Shown piece after piece: positions 26,385 to 35,040 of a stretch of 64,000 bases of DNA. Source of the stretch: Chitinophaga horti (GTDB lineage: Bacteria > Bacteroidota > Bacteroidia > Chitinophagales > Chitinophagaceae); assembly GCF_022867795.2 (NCBI RefSeq), contig NZ_CP107006.1:558001-622000 (forward strand), read 5' to 3'. The translations under genes and the position numbers were made by a program. The notes under the pieces were generated by a model that saw only the letters and a list, made by a program, of their open reading frames with translations, ran no database searches and had not been told where the DNA came from. Each line of letters starts with the position of its first letter. Position 1 is the stretch's first letter.

Positions 26385-26416
26385 TAGTCCACAAAACAAG
26401 TGGACTATTTATTTTA
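26385..26416 (+). terminator. Terminator-like hairpin upstream of pntA
   Basis: TAGTCCAC and GTGGACTA form a perfect 8-bp stem around a 7-nt loop, followed by TTTATTTTATT. No gene ends immediately upstream on the plus strand, so what it terminates, or whether it is a leader structure of pntA, is unclear. Confidence 0.45.
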
Positions 26417-26505
26417 TTGCTGATGAGGGGAAGTAAAAAATAATACGGGTTCTGCCGTCTTTGTATCACTTTTTCAATTAAATTCACATTATAAATCTCC
26501 TTAAG

Positions 26506-27624
26506 ATGATTCTGGGTGTCTTAAAAGAGCAGGCAGGCGAAAACAGGGTATCGTTGGTACCGGATGTAGTTAAACAGTTTGCGCAATTAAAAGTGCGGGT
26601 GCTGGTAGAGCCGGATGCTGGTGTAACGGCGTTTTACAGTGACGGTGCTTACCAGGAGGCGGGCGCGGAGATTACTTCCCGTACGCAGATCCTGCAACAG
26701 GCAGACGTGCTGTTAAGTATACACCCGCCAACTGCCGATACCTGGCAGCAGGCGCGTAGTCAGGCTACGTGGACGGGTATATTTCAACCGTTATTTAATA
26801 CTGCGCTCATGCAGGACTGGGCCGCTAAAGGTTTTACCGTGTTCAGCCTGGATACGATTCCCCGTACCACCCGTGCGCAGAGTATGGACGTGCTGAGTTC
26901 GCAGGCAAACATTGCCGGGTATAAGGCAGTGCTGCTCGCAGCGTATAGCTATAGCCGTTATTTCCCGATGTTCACGACCGCGGCAGGCAGTATTCCGCCC
27001 GCCAAGGTGTTGGTACTGGGCGCAGGCGTCGCCGGTTTACAGGCGGTGGCTACAGCACGCAGGCTGGGGGCAGTAGTAGAGGTGTTTGATACACGGCCTG
27101 CTGTAAAAGAAGAGGTGATGAGCCTGGGTGCGAAGTTCGTGGAGGTAGAAGGTGCGGCAGATGCGTCGAAGGCAGGCGGTTATGCGGTTGAACAATCAGA
27201 AGAATATAAACAGAAACAGGCGCAGAAGATCGCGGAGAGTGCTGCGAAGGCAGATATCGTGATATCGACGGCACAAATCCCCGGCAAAAAAGCCCCCACA
27301 TTAATACCGGCTACTACGCTGGATAAAATGAAGCAAGGCTCCGTCATCGTTGATCTGGCCGCATCCACCGGCGGTAATACAGAAGTAACGAAGAATGATG
27401 AAACGGTGCAATATAAAGGGGTGACGGTCATCGGCAATTCTTCCCTGCCTTCGCAAATGGCGTGTGACGCAAGTAAGTTGTACGCGAAAAACGTACTCAA
27501 CTTCCTGAAGCTGGTGATCGACAAAGAAGGTAACCTGCACCTGAATTTTGAAGACGATATCGTAAAAGGTGCCTGCATTACGCACGGCGGCGACATTGTA
27601 AACGAACGTGTAAAACAGTCATGA
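26506..27624 (+). CDS. pntA: NAD(P) transhydrogenase subunit alpha part 1 (NAD-binding domain I)
   Basis: 372 residues. It forms the soluble NAD(H)-binding dI component of proton-translocating transhydrogenase, which couples hydride transfer from NADH to NADP+ to inward proton flow. The N-terminus MILGVLKEQAGENRVSL is typical of the alanine dehydrogenase/PntA fold; the Rossmann motif is VLVLGAGVAGLQAVATA. The mobile-loop region lies around residues 220-240. As in many bacteria outside the enterics, the alpha chain is split, and the membrane part is the next gene, overlapping by the ATGA at 27621. Confidence 0.95.
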   Translation: MILGVLKEQAGENRVSLVPDVVKQFAQLKVRVLVEPDAGVTAFYSDGAYQEAGAEITSRTQILQQADVLLSIHPPTADTWQQARSQATWTGIFQPLFNTALMQDWAAKGFTVFSLDTIPRTTRAQSMDVLSSQANIAGYKAVLLAAYSYSRYFPMFTTAAGSIPPAKVLVLGAGVAGLQAVATARRLGAVVEVFDTRPAVKEEVMSLGAKFVEVEGAADASKAGGYAVEQSEEYKQKQAQKIAESAAKADIVISTAQIPGKKAPTLIPATTLDKMKQGSVIVDLAASTGGNTEVTKNDETVQYKGVTVIGNSSLPSQMACDASKLYAKNVLNFLKLVIDKEGNLHLNFEDDIVKGACITHGGDIVNERVKQS

Positions 27625-27944
27625 TCATGGATACGCTCTTAAATTTTTTATCGGACCATATTGAGCTGGTGTACATCGTGATCCTTTCCATCTTTCTCGG
27701 GATAGAAGTGATCGGTCGTGTACCATCTGTACTGCATACGCCGCTGATGAGCGGCGCCAACGCCATTCACGGCGTGGTGATCATTGGTGCGATCATCGTG
27801 ATGGGCAAGGCGGAGAGTGATAATTACGCGGCGCTCATCCTCGGCTTTCTTGCGGTGATACTCGGTACGCTCAATGTTGTCGGCGGTTTCATGGTCACCG
27901 ACCGCATGCTCGAAATGTTCAAAGGAAAAAAGGACCGGAAATAA
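27621..27944 (+). CDS. pntA2: NAD(P) transhydrogenase subunit alpha part 2 (membrane domain)
   Basis: 107 residues, the separate membrane piece of the alpha subunit (dII part). Three or four hydrophobic helices are visible (LVYIVILSIFLGIEVIG, IHGVVIIGAIIVMG, AALILGFLAVILGTLNVVGGF). Either ATG 27621, which overlaps the pntA stop, or ATG 27627 is possible. It helps form the proton channel with PntB. Confidence 0.92.
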   Translation: MIMDTLLNFLSDHIELVYIVILSIFLGIEVIGRVPSVLHTPLMSGANAIHGVVIIGAIIVMGKAESDNYAALILGFLAVILGTLNVVGGFMVTDRMLEMFKGKKDRK

Positions 27945-27954
27945 TATCGATTCT

Positions 27955-29508
27955 ATGGCTTACAGTCTGCTTCACCTTGCTTATCTTATTGGTTCCATCA
28001 CTTTTATCGTTGGGCTTAAAATGTTAAGTCACCCGGCTTCCGCGCGTAAAGGCAACCTGATTGCGGCGGCAGGTATGGCGATCGCGATATTCGGAACGAT
28101 CTTTCTCTACGAGGATACGTCAGATATTCATGCGGACGGGCATTTGCGTAACTACGCCTGGATATTTTCTGGGCTGGCGATCGGCTGTGTCGTTGGTGTG
28201 CTGGCGGCAAAGAAGGTGAAGATGACAGCCATGCCGGAGATGGTAAGCCTCTTCAACGGTATGGGCGGCGCTTGTGCCATGCTGATATCGATAGTGGAGT
28301 TCAATCATTTGTTAGGTCCAGTTTCTTTTACGATTTCACTGAATGATACCATTGGCTGGAGCAACAATGCGAATAACTTGCTTCAATCGTTACAACATCT
28401 GATCAACGGCGTATCCCCGGCAAATGCCGCCGGTAAGCTGGTGATCATTATGCTCGGTATGCTGATCGGCACCGTGTCGTTTACAGGCAGCGTGATCGCC
28501 TGGGGCAAACTAAATGGGCGTATTAAAGATGCGTCGTTTAAAGGGCAGCATATCATTAACCTCTCGCTGCTCGGACTGCTGCTCGTATTAGTCATCTACG
28601 CTGTAGCGGCGTACTACAAAATGGTGGACATGTCATCCTCCAGTACCAATCCGCAACTCGTGATCCGGCTGCTGTTCTACAGTGTATTGGTATTGTCTGC
28701 TCTCTACGGCATCCTTTTCGTGATGCCGATCGGTGGTGCAGATATGCCGGTAGTCATATCGCTCCTGAACTCCTTTACCGGTGTAGCCGCGGCTTTCGGC
28801 GGATTCCTGTACGATAACCCGGTAATGCTTACCGGCGGTATTCTCGTTGGTTCTGCCGGCACGATCCTCACCATCCTGATGTGTAAGGCCATGAACCGCT
28901 CTCTGAAAAATGTACTGATAGGCTCCTTCGGTGGCGGTGCTGCGGCTTCCAACGGCGGCGCATCCAAAGAACAAGGTCACTATAAAGAAATCTCTTTGCC
29001 AGATGCCGCTGTGGTGTTATCATACGCCAACCGCGTGATCATCGTACCCGGTTACGGATTGGCGGTAGCACAGGCCCAGCACGCTTGTCACGACCTGGAA
29101 AAGTTACTGGAAGATAAGGGGGTTGAAGTGAAATATGCCATTCACCCCGTAGCCGGACGCATGCCCGGACATATGAACGTATTACTCGCGGAAGCCGATG
29201 TGCCGTACGACAAGCTCGAAGAAATGGAACAGGCGAACGACCAGTTTGCCACCACCGATGCGGTGTTGATCCTCGGTGCCAACGACGTGGTAAATCCTGC
29301 GGCGAAAAGTGATCCGGGCAGCCCGATCTATGGTATGCCCATCCTCGAAGTGGAACTGGCGAAAACAGTGATCGTGAATAAACGAAGCATGAAGCCGGGA
29401 TATGCTGGCATTGAAAACGAGCTGTTCTTCCAGCCCAAAACATCCATGCTTTTTGGCGATGCGAAGAAGGTACTGCAACAGCTGGTGGACGAAATCAAAC
29501 AGATCTGA
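27955..29508 (+). CDS. pntB: NAD(P) transhydrogenase subunit beta
   Basis: 517 residues from ATG 27955; an earlier in-frame ATG (27874) lies inside pntA2 and gives a cysteine/serine-rich N-terminus foreign to the family. About nine membrane helices (dII) are followed by the soluble NADP(H)-binding dIII from about residue 335, with VIIVPGYGLAVAQAQHA as the NADP loop and VLILGANDVVNPAA, VVNKRSMKPGYAG as C-terminal signatures. It lies 10 bp after pntA2. It is longer than many PntB proteins because of an extended loop around residues 115-140. The complex supplies NADPH for biosynthesis. Confidence 0.95.
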   Translation: MAYSLLHLAYLIGSITFIVGLKMLSHPASARKGNLIAAAGMAIAIFGTIFLYEDTSDIHADGHLRNYAWIFSGLAIGCVVGVLAAKKVKMTAMPEMVSLFNGMGGACAMLISIVEFNHLLGPVSFTISLNDTIGWSNNANNLLQSLQHLINGVSPANAAGKLVIIMLGMLIGTVSFTGSVIAWGKLNGRIKDASFKGQHIINLSLLGLLLVLVIYAVAAYYKMVDMSSSSTNPQLVIRLLFYSVLVLSALYGILFVMPIGGADMPVVISLLNSFTGVAAAFGGFLYDNPVMLTGGILVGSAGTILTILMCKAMNRSLKNVLIGSFGGGAAASNGGASKEQGHYKEISLPDAAVVLSYANRVIIVPGYGLAVAQAQHACHDLEKLLEDKGVEVKYAIHPVAGRMPGHMNVLLAEADVPYDKLEEMEQANDQFATTDAVLILGANDVVNPAAKSDPGSPIYGMPILEVELAKTVIVNKRSMKPGYAGIENELFFQPKTSMLFGDAKKVLQQLVDEIKQI

Positions 29509-29509
29509 T

Positions 29510-29517
29510 TATTTTTG
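29510..29517 (+). promoter_or_regulatory. -7 promoter box before the rRNA methyltransferase gene
   Basis: TATTTTTG begins 2 nt after the pntB stop and ends 14 nt before the TTG start at 29532, so the next gene may have its own promoter with a very short leader. Confidence 0.4.
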
Positions 29518-29531
29518 CCGGAAAAAGAAAT

Positions 29532-30947
29532 TTGCCGGCACTACCTTCCATACTACTCGACTCCCTGCAAAATGCGCCTGGTTTTAACCGGGATGCATTT
29601 GCCAAAGTGCATGCAGAAGCGCATAAACTTACGTCTGTCCGCCTGAACCCCGCGCGTTTAACACCGTCGCAGCAGGAGGAATTGCTAGCAGCATGGGCGC
29701 CCATCACCGCAGCAAAAGTGCCCTGGAGCCAGGCGGGCTACTATTTATCAGCACGCCCATCTTTCACATTCGATCCGCTTTTTCATGCTGGCGCGTATTA
29801 TGTGCAGGAAGCATCTTCCATGTTCCTCGAGCATGCAGTGAGATCGGTATGTAATTTGCAAGAACCGCTGAAAGTGCTGGACCTCTGCGCCGCGCCCGGT
29901 GGTAAAACAACGCTGCTACAATCCATCATTTCAGGAGATAGTTTGCTGATCGCCAACGAAACGATACGTGCAAGGGCCGCCCTGCTGGCGGATAATATCA
30001 CCAGGTGGGGCGCGACTAATGTCGTGGTCAGCAACAACGATCCGCGCGACTTCGCCAGGCTGGAAGGTTATTTCGACCTGATGGTGGTAGACGCTCCCTG
30101 CTCCGGCTCGGGCCTCTTTCGCCGAGATCCGGAACTGGTAGTGGAGTGGTCGCCAGAAAATGTTGCGCTCTGTTGCCAGCGCCAGCAACGCATTTTAGCC
30201 GAAGCCATTCCCGCACTGAAAGAGAACGGGGTACTCATCTACTCCACCTGCTCTTACTCGCAGGAAGAGGATGAAGAGATTATGCAATGGCTGATGAGCA
30301 ACTTTGAAGTAGAGAACCTGCCGCTTGCGATCGATCCCTCCTGGGGCATCGTTACAACGAAGGTGGATGGCGCGGAAGGTTATCGTTTTTACCCGGACCA
30401 GGTACAGGGAGAAGGCTTCTTTATCACCTGTTTCCGGAAAAAGAACGGCGCCGAGTTTTATCGCAAACAGAAAGATGTACTGGCGCGCCTGCCCAAAAAA
30501 GACGTCGAGCGCCTTGCGAACTGGGTTACAGACGCAGACCAATACGCTTACACCGATCACCAGGGCACCGTGCTGCAACTGACGCCGCTACTGGCGAGTG
30601 AACTCACGATCCTGCAGAAGTCACTTTACATCCGCAAAGCCGGTGTAGCATTGGGACAATTGACGCCGAAGGAACTGATACCTGATCACCAGCTGGCATT
30701 GAGTGTATCGGTAAACAAAGACCTGCAGGCCGTGGAGCTGGAGCCGGAACAGGCGATCAAGTATCTTCGTAAAGAAGATGTGGCGCTTAACGTGGCATAC
30801 AAAGGTTGGGCATTGATGCGTTTTAAAGGCATGAACCTCGGCTGGGCGAAATTACTGCCCAATCGAATGAACAATTATTACCCGAAAGAATTACGTATAC
30901 TCAAGGCTACAGACGGTAACAGGGGCAATGCCGGCGAAGAGGAGTAA
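29532..30947 (+). CDS. rsmF: RNA cytosine-C5 methyltransferase, RsmF/NOL1-NOP2-Sun family
   Basis: 471 residues. The start is TTG at 29532: no ATG occurs early, and LPSILLDSLQ with FAKVHAEAHKLTSVRLNP is the family N-terminus. SAM motif I is LDLCAAPGGKTT. The two catalytic cysteines of m5C enzymes are in DAPCSGSGLFRR and YSTCSYSQEEDEE. The C-terminal 160 residues form a PUA-like, RNA-binding extension as in RsmF, which methylates C1407 of 16S rRNA in E. coli. The enzyme type is sure; the exact rRNA position is inferred. Confidence 0.88.
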   Translation: MPALPSILLDSLQNAPGFNRDAFAKVHAEAHKLTSVRLNPARLTPSQQEELLAAWAPITAAKVPWSQAGYYLSARPSFTFDPLFHAGAYYVQEASSMFLEHAVRSVCNLQEPLKVLDLCAAPGGKTTLLQSIISGDSLLIANETIRARAALLADNITRWGATNVVVSNNDPRDFARLEGYFDLMVVDAPCSGSGLFRRDPELVVEWSPENVALCCQRQQRILAEAIPALKENGVLIYSTCSYSQEEDEEIMQWLMSNFEVENLPLAIDPSWGIVTTKVDGAEGYRFYPDQVQGEGFFITCFRKKNGAEFYRKQKDVLARLPKKDVERLANWVTDADQYAYTDHQGTVLQLTPLLASELTILQKSLYIRKAGVALGQLTPKELIPDHQLALSVSVNKDLQAVELEPEQAIKYLRKEDVALNVAYKGWALMRFKGMNLGWAKLLPNRMNNYYPKELRILKATDGNRGNAGEEE

Positions 30948-30970
30948 GGAAAAAATCATTTATAACATTT

Positions 30971-30978
30971 ATATTCGT
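30971..30978 (+). promoter_or_regulatory. Weak -7 box before the LysM gene
   Basis: TATATTCG differs from TAnnTTTG at one position and lies 21 nt before the ATG at 30999. Confidence 0.3.
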
Positions 30979-30998
30979 CCCTTAAAGTATTAGAGATT

Positions 30999-32042
30999 AT
31001 GTTAAAGTCAGTAATGTTTGGTGTGTTGTTAACCTGTTCAACGCCGCTGTTCGCGCAGGACACGCTGCTCGTGCAGGGGAGTGGGCCTGATCTGCATGTT
31101 GTACATACCGTGAAGAAGGGAGAGAATTTTTACAGCCTGTCCCGCGCTTACGGTCTGCCGCCCAAAGAAATTGCCGCCAAAAACCATATTTCTATGGAGC
31201 AGGGTTTGCAGTTGGGACAAAAAATCAATATCCCCCTAAGTAAAACCAACTTCTCACAGGGCAAAGATATTCCAGCCACTGGCTACCGCCCCGTGTACCA
31301 CGTGGTAACCGAAAAAGAAACGCTCTACCGCATCAGCACCAATTATAATAAAGTAGCGATCGACAACATCCGCCAGTGGAATAACTTTTCCGGCGACGGA
31401 GTTAAAAAGGACGCCTACCTGGTAGTAGGATGGGTAAAAGGAGCAGGCGCTGCGCCCGTTATGGCCAAAGCCACGCCGGCTGCAACAGCTGCACCTGCAA
31501 CGCCGGTAGCGCCACCACCGCCTCCGGTTGAAACGACCGCTCCGGTTACAGCTCCCGTTACACCGCCGCCTGCAGAAGGTTTGCCGCCCGTTCCCATTGT
31601 TGGCGATGCCGCGCCGGTAAAAGAGACACCTAAAACGGAAGCGCCGAAAACCGAGGCTCCTAAAACGGAAACGCCTAAAGAAAGCGCCCCTGTTGTAAGC
31701 AATGTAATATTACCCGCCCCGCCCGATGAGTCATTCGAAAGAATCTACGACCAGCAAACAGAAGGCGGCCGCGACGTAACCAGCGAAAAAGGTCCGGGTA
31801 CCTGGTTTCGCGCCAACGCTCAGAATAAATACTACGCCCTGCATAAAAGCGCCCCTCGCGGTACGATCATCAAGGTCACCAACCCGCTGAACGGCCGCTC
31901 CGTGTACGCCAAAGTGCTGGATGCCATCCCGCAGTCCAAAGGCAATGCAGGTGTGATCGTGAAACTAAGTAATAGTGCGCAGGAGGCACTCGGTATCACC
32001 GAAGCCCGCTTCTTCTGCGAGTTACACTACGAAGGACAATAG
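30999..32042 (+). CDS. Secreted LysM protein with RlpA-like double-psi barrel
   Basis: 347 residues: signal peptide (MFGVLLTCSTPLFAQ), LysM repeat 1 (about 30-72, HTVKKGENFYSLSRAYGL), LysM repeat 2 (about 95-142, HVVTEKETLYRISTNYN), then a Pro/Ala/Thr-rich linker of about 90 residues with repeated KTEAPKTE units. A C-terminal double-psi beta-barrel follows (GTWFRANAQNKYYALHKSAPRGTII to the end). LysM repeats bind peptidoglycan. RlpA-like barrels bind or cut denuded glycan strands, but the catalytic residues cannot be confirmed here. Likely periplasmic, wall-associated. An inverted-repeat element starts 3 bp after the stop. Confidence 0.87.
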   Translation: MLKSVMFGVLLTCSTPLFAQDTLLVQGSGPDLHVVHTVKKGENFYSLSRAYGLPPKEIAAKNHISMEQGLQLGQKINIPLSKTNFSQGKDIPATGYRPVYHVVTEKETLYRISTNYNKVAIDNIRQWNNFSGDGVKKDAYLVVGWVKGAGAAPVMAKATPAATAAPATPVAPPPPPVETTAPVTAPVTPPPAEGLPPVPIVGDAAPVKETPKTEAPKTEAPKTETPKESAPVVSNVILPAPPDESFERIYDQQTEGGRDVTSEKGPGTWFRANAQNKYYALHKSAPRGTIIKVTNPLNGRSVYAKVLDAIPQSKGNAGVIVKLSNSAQEALGITEARFFCELHYEGQ

Positions 32043-32045
32043 TCG

Positions 32046-32161
32046 AAAAGGGGCTGTCTCAAAAGTAGTTTGATGGTCATGAGAATCGCGTAAACGAAAA
32101 ATTTCTCCATCAGGTACCCGTATAAAAACGGGTAGAAATTACTTTTGAGACAGCCCCTTTT
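32046..32161. mobile_element. 116-bp MITE-like element with 22-bp terminal inverted repeats
   Basis: The ends are perfect 22-bp inverted repeats: AAAAGGGGCTGTCTCAAAAG plus TA at 32046-32067, and its reverse complement at 32140-32161. The match continues inward with one mismatch. The interior is non-coding and includes a second small palindrome (ACCCGT...ACGGGT, 32116-32133). GGGCTGTCTCAAAAGT is of the kind seen at insertion-sequence ends in Bacteroidota. No clear target-site duplication is visible. The structure, followed by TATTTTTG, can also terminate the LysM gene that ends 3 bp before it. Confidence 0.55.
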
Positions 32162-32225
32162 ATTTTTGTAGCCATCCTTCGTTCATTTCACATGCTGGTC
32201 TTATGAAAGCTGCGCGCTGCTGAAT

Positions 32226-32254
32226 AAAAAACAGGCCCCATGTTCCGGGGCCTG
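32226..32254 (-). terminator. Terminator of fmt
   Basis: CAGGCCCC and GGGGCCTG pair around a 7-nt loop. On the minus strand the hairpin is followed by TTTTTTATTC, 24 bases after the fmt stop. Confidence 0.85.
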
Positions 32255-32277
32255 CGTAAGGGAGGAGTATAATGCGT

Positions 32278-33213
32278 TTATTGCAACCGGAATCCCCGCA
32301 GGAACTCCTGTACGTTCATGCGCTTCTTACCTTCCAGCTGGATCTCCTCAAGGGAGATGTAACCTCCGTCTGCGGCAAACTTCAGGTAGGTTTTGTGGTC
32401 GGTGAACACTTCGCCGGGCTGTGCGTTATGCGCGGCTAATTCTTTCGTCGCTTTAAAGATTTTTAACGTCTTCCCGTTCAGCACGGACCATGCAGTCGGG
32501 TAGGGACTTAATCCGCGGATGAGGTTGTATACGTTGGAAACAGGCTGCGTCCAGTCGATTTTGCAGTCGTCTTTAAAGATCTTGGGCGCGTGTTTCAGCG
32601 TGCTTTCGTCCAGGTGCGCTTGCGGCGTGCCCTGGAGATTATCTTCGGCCAGCGCGGTGACTGTCTTTACGAGCAGTTCGGCGCCTGTAGCCATCAGTGT
32701 ATCGTGCAGTTCGCCGGCGGTTTCATCTTCGCGGATGGGAACTTCGGCGGAAAAGAGGATGTTGCCCGTATCGATCGCGTGCTGCAATTTGAACGTGCTC
32801 ACCCCCGACACCTTCTCACCGTTGATCACCGCCCAGTTGATGGGGGCAGCGCCACGATAGTTCGGCAGCAGGGAAGCGTGCACGTTGATCGTACCCAGCG
32901 GCGGCATGTTCCACACCACCTCGGGCAGCATGCGGAAGGCGACTACTACCTGCAGATCGGCTTTCCAGGCGGATAACGCCTCCAGGAACTCTGGGTTTTT
33001 AAGCTTCTCCGGTTGCAGTAATGCCAGGTTATTCGCCACGGCGTATTGTTTCACGGCACTTTGCTGTAACTGTAAGCCACGGCCCGCAGGTTTGTCCGGC
33101 GCAGTAATAACACCCACTACATTATAGCCGGCCTTCACCAGCGCATCCAACGATGCTACGGCGAAATCGGGCGTGCCCATAAATACGATCTTCAAATCTT
33201 TCCTTGCTGTCAT
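32278..33213 (-). CDS. fmt: Methionyl-tRNA formyltransferase
   Basis: 311 residues. It formylates initiator Met-tRNA with 10-formyl-tetrahydrofolate. The N-terminus KIVFMGTPDFAVASL, the SLLPNYRGAAPINWA motif with the catalytic His/Asn region, and the C-terminal OB-like domain (GEVFTDHKTYLKFAADGG) are all present. It is followed by a terminator and preceded, 17 nt upstream, by a TATATTTG box. The def gene is not adjacent. Confidence 0.97.
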   Translation of the reverse strand: MTARKDLKIVFMGTPDFAVASLDALVKAGYNVVGVITAPDKPAGRGLQLQQSAVKQYAVANNLALLQPEKLKNPEFLEALSAWKADLQVVVAFRMLPEVVWNMPPLGTINVHASLLPNYRGAAPINWAVINGEKVSGVSTFKLQHAIDTGNILFSAEVPIREDETAGELHDTLMATGAELLVKTVTALAEDNLQGTPQAHLDESTLKHAPKIFKDDCKIDWTQPVSNVYNLIRGLSPYPTAWSVLNGKTLKIFKATKELAAHNAQPGEVFTDHKTYLKFAADGGYISLEEIQLEGKKRMNVQEFLRGFRLQ

Positions 33214-33230
33214 GCTATAAAACTAAGCTT

Positions 33231-33238
33231 CAAATATA
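33231..33238 (-). promoter_or_regulatory. -7 promoter box of fmt
   Basis: Minus-strand TATATTTG matches TAnnTTTG and lies between the upstream namZ stop and the fmt ATG, so fmt probably has its own start of transcription. Confidence 0.45.
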
Positions 33239-33245
33239 GGGTCAA

Positions 33246-34400
33246 TTACTCAAAATCCTTGTACAGCAGGTATTTCTTGCGAATGGACTTGAACTTTGAC
33301 AATGCCGGTTCCCAGCTCTTCCTGATCTCGGCTTCGCTTTTACCAGCTTTGATCTGCGCCTGTAAAGCGCTGTTACCGGCCAGGGTGTTGAAGAACTTCG
33401 TGAAGAACTGGTCTTTCTTCGGGAATAGCTGATAAGCCTTTAATACAGGCTGCAAATCCAGTTTGGCGGCAGGTTTCACGGCCGAAAGGTCATATCCGTA
33501 GCAAAGCTTGTTCAGCAACGGCGGGTTCTTGGCGCCGGGTACACTGCGGGGTGTAAACTGGTATAAGTTTTTAGGCAGATCCGGATGCCCGTACACCTGG
33601 AAAGGCTTGTCCGTACCACGCCCCAGGCTCAACGGTGTACCTTCGAAAAAGCAGGTGCCGGGGTACAGGTAGATGGACTGCATGTTCGGTAAGTTAGGCG
33701 ATGGCTTTACGGGAAGTTTGTACATCGTGTTATGGGTATACCCTGTGCAGGTAATCACTTTCAACTCGCAACGCTGCCCGTTGTTCAACCAACCTTCGCC
33801 ATTCAGCATCTGCGCGTACTCGCCAACAGTCATACCATGTACCACGGGGATCGGCTGCATGCCCACGAACGACCGGAAAGCGGTGTCCAGTACAGGGCCA
33901 TCAACGTAGTGTCCGTTTGGATTAGGGCGGTCGAGCACGATAAGCAGCTTATTGTTATCTGCGGCGGATTCCATCAACTCCTGTAAAGAAGAAATGTAGG
34001 TATAGAAACGTGTGCCTACATCCTGTATGTCGAAGATCAGTACGTCTACGTCTTTCAGATCGGCTGCATCTGCTTTGCGGTGTTTGCCGTACAGCGACAC
34101 GATCGGCAAACCGGTAGCGGCATCTTTGCTGTCGCCCACCTTTTCACCCGCGTCCGCATTACCGCGAAAGCCGTGTTCGGGACTGAAGATCTTTGTGATC
34201 TTTACTTTAAGTTTCAGCAGGGAATCTACCAGGTGTGTTTGCCCGATAGTAGCGGTCTGGTTAACGAGTAAGGCTACGCGCTTTCCCTGTAAAAGCGGCA
34301 GGTAATCTTTGGTACGGGCCGCTCCGGTGGTAACAGACGTGGTTTGGGCCTGTGCTGCAAAGCTGATCAGCAACAGGACGAAAGCAATGGTTTTCTTCAT
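33246..34400 (-). CDS. namZ: NamZ-like exo-beta-N-acetylmuramidase (DUF1343)
   Basis: 384 residues with a signal peptide (IAFVLLLISFAAQAQ). The DUF1343 family includes the Bacillus and Tannerella NamZ enzymes, which release MurNAc from the non-reducing ends of peptidoglycan fragments. Family blocks: VALLVNQTATIG, IFSPEHGFRGNADAGE, LIFDIQDVGTRFYTYI, VLDRPNPNGHYVDGP and EGTPLSLGRGTDKPF. It acts in the periplasm in cell-wall recycling or in use of peptidoglycan as food. It lies 32 bp upstream of fmt on the same strand. Confidence 0.88.
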   Translation of the reverse strand: MKKTIAFVLLLISFAAQAQTTSVTTGAARTKDYLPLLQGKRVALLVNQTATIGQTHLVDSLLKLKVKITKIFSPEHGFRGNADAGEKVGDSKDAATGLPIVSLYGKHRKADAADLKDVDVLIFDIQDVGTRFYTYISSLQELMESAADNNKLLIVLDRPNPNGHYVDGPVLDTAFRSFVGMQPIPVVHGMTVGEYAQMLNGEGWLNNGQRCELKVITCTGYTHNTMYKLPVKPSPNLPNMQSIYLYPGTCFFEGTPLSLGRGTDKPFQVYGHPDLPKNLYQFTPRSVPGAKNPPLLNKLCYGYDLSAVKPAAKLDLQPVLKAYQLFPKKDQFFTKFFNTLAGNSALQAQIKAGKSEAEIRKSWEPALSKFKSIRKKYLLYKDFE

Positions 34401-34499
34401 GTCTTAAAGTTGGGAAATATCCCGAATAATCCCAAATCGGCCGTGAATCCTAACTTTTACTTACCTTAGCGCGTATTAATTAACATTTAAATCGATTTT

Positions 34500-34958
34500 A
34501 TGCAAGCAGTTAAAAGCGGAGATACCGTAAGGGTGCATTATCATGGTAAGCTGACAAACGGTACCACGTTCGATTCATCCGCTGGCCGCGAACCCCTGGA
34601 ATTTCAAGTTGGCGCAGGTATGGTGATCAAAGGTTTCGATAACGGCGTGCTGGAGATGAAAGTAGGCGATAAAAAAACCGTGAATATCCCCGTAACCGAT
34701 GCATACGGTCCTAAAAACGAGGAAATGATCATGGAGTTCCCACTCTCTAATATTCCTCCGGACCTGAACCCACAGGTAGGTATGGAGCTGCAGATGAGCA
34801 ATCCGCAGGGCCAGGTATTCCCTGTTAAAGTAGCTGCTGTAGGTACAGAGTTCATCACCCTGGACGCTAACCATCCGCTGGCTGGTGAAGACCTGGTTTT
34901 TGACATCGAGCTGGTAGAAATTAAGCCCGGTGCATCTAAAATCATCACCGATTTTTAA
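34500..34958 (+). CDS. SlyD-like FKBP-type peptidyl-prolyl cis-trans isomerase
   Basis: 152 residues, no signal peptide, so cytosolic. The FKBP core starts VHYHGKLTNGTTFDSS, and the insert-in-flap chaperone domain of SlyD lies at about residues 70-125 (VTDAYGPKNEEM to FITLDANHPLAGEDL). NHPLAGEDLVFDIELVEI is the typical end. The His/Cys-rich metal tail of E. coli SlyD is absent. It is a folding helper; no operon partner, and a terminator follows. Confidence 0.92.
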   Translation: MQAVKSGDTVRVHYHGKLTNGTTFDSSAGREPLEFQVGAGMVIKGFDNGVLEMKVGDKKTVNIPVTDAYGPKNEEMIMEFPLSNIPPDLNPQVGMELQMSNPQGQVFPVKVAAVGTEFITLDANHPLAGEDLVFDIELVEIKPGASKIITDF

Positions 34959-34989
34959 TCCGCTTTACTCAGATTGAAAATATAGAAAA

Positions 34990-35022
34990 GATCAGGCCCG
35001 CTTAAAGCCTGGTCTTTTTTTT
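34990..35022 (+). terminator. Terminator of the SlyD-like gene
   Basis: GATCAGGC and GCCTGGTC pair (one G-U) with a 9-nt loop, then TTTTTTTT. Confidence 0.85.
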
Positions 35023-35040
35023 AATCATACCCGAAAAGAT

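Larger units (their letters stand above)
25909..26505. other. Intergenic region between susC and pntA
   Basis: 597 bp without a credible protein gene. It holds the structured RNA candidate at 25984-26098 and a terminator-like hairpin at 26385-26416. An antisense frame across the RNA (25713-26075, minus) looks protein-like only by chance. The rest (26100-26380) shows no structure that I can name. Confidence 0.5.
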
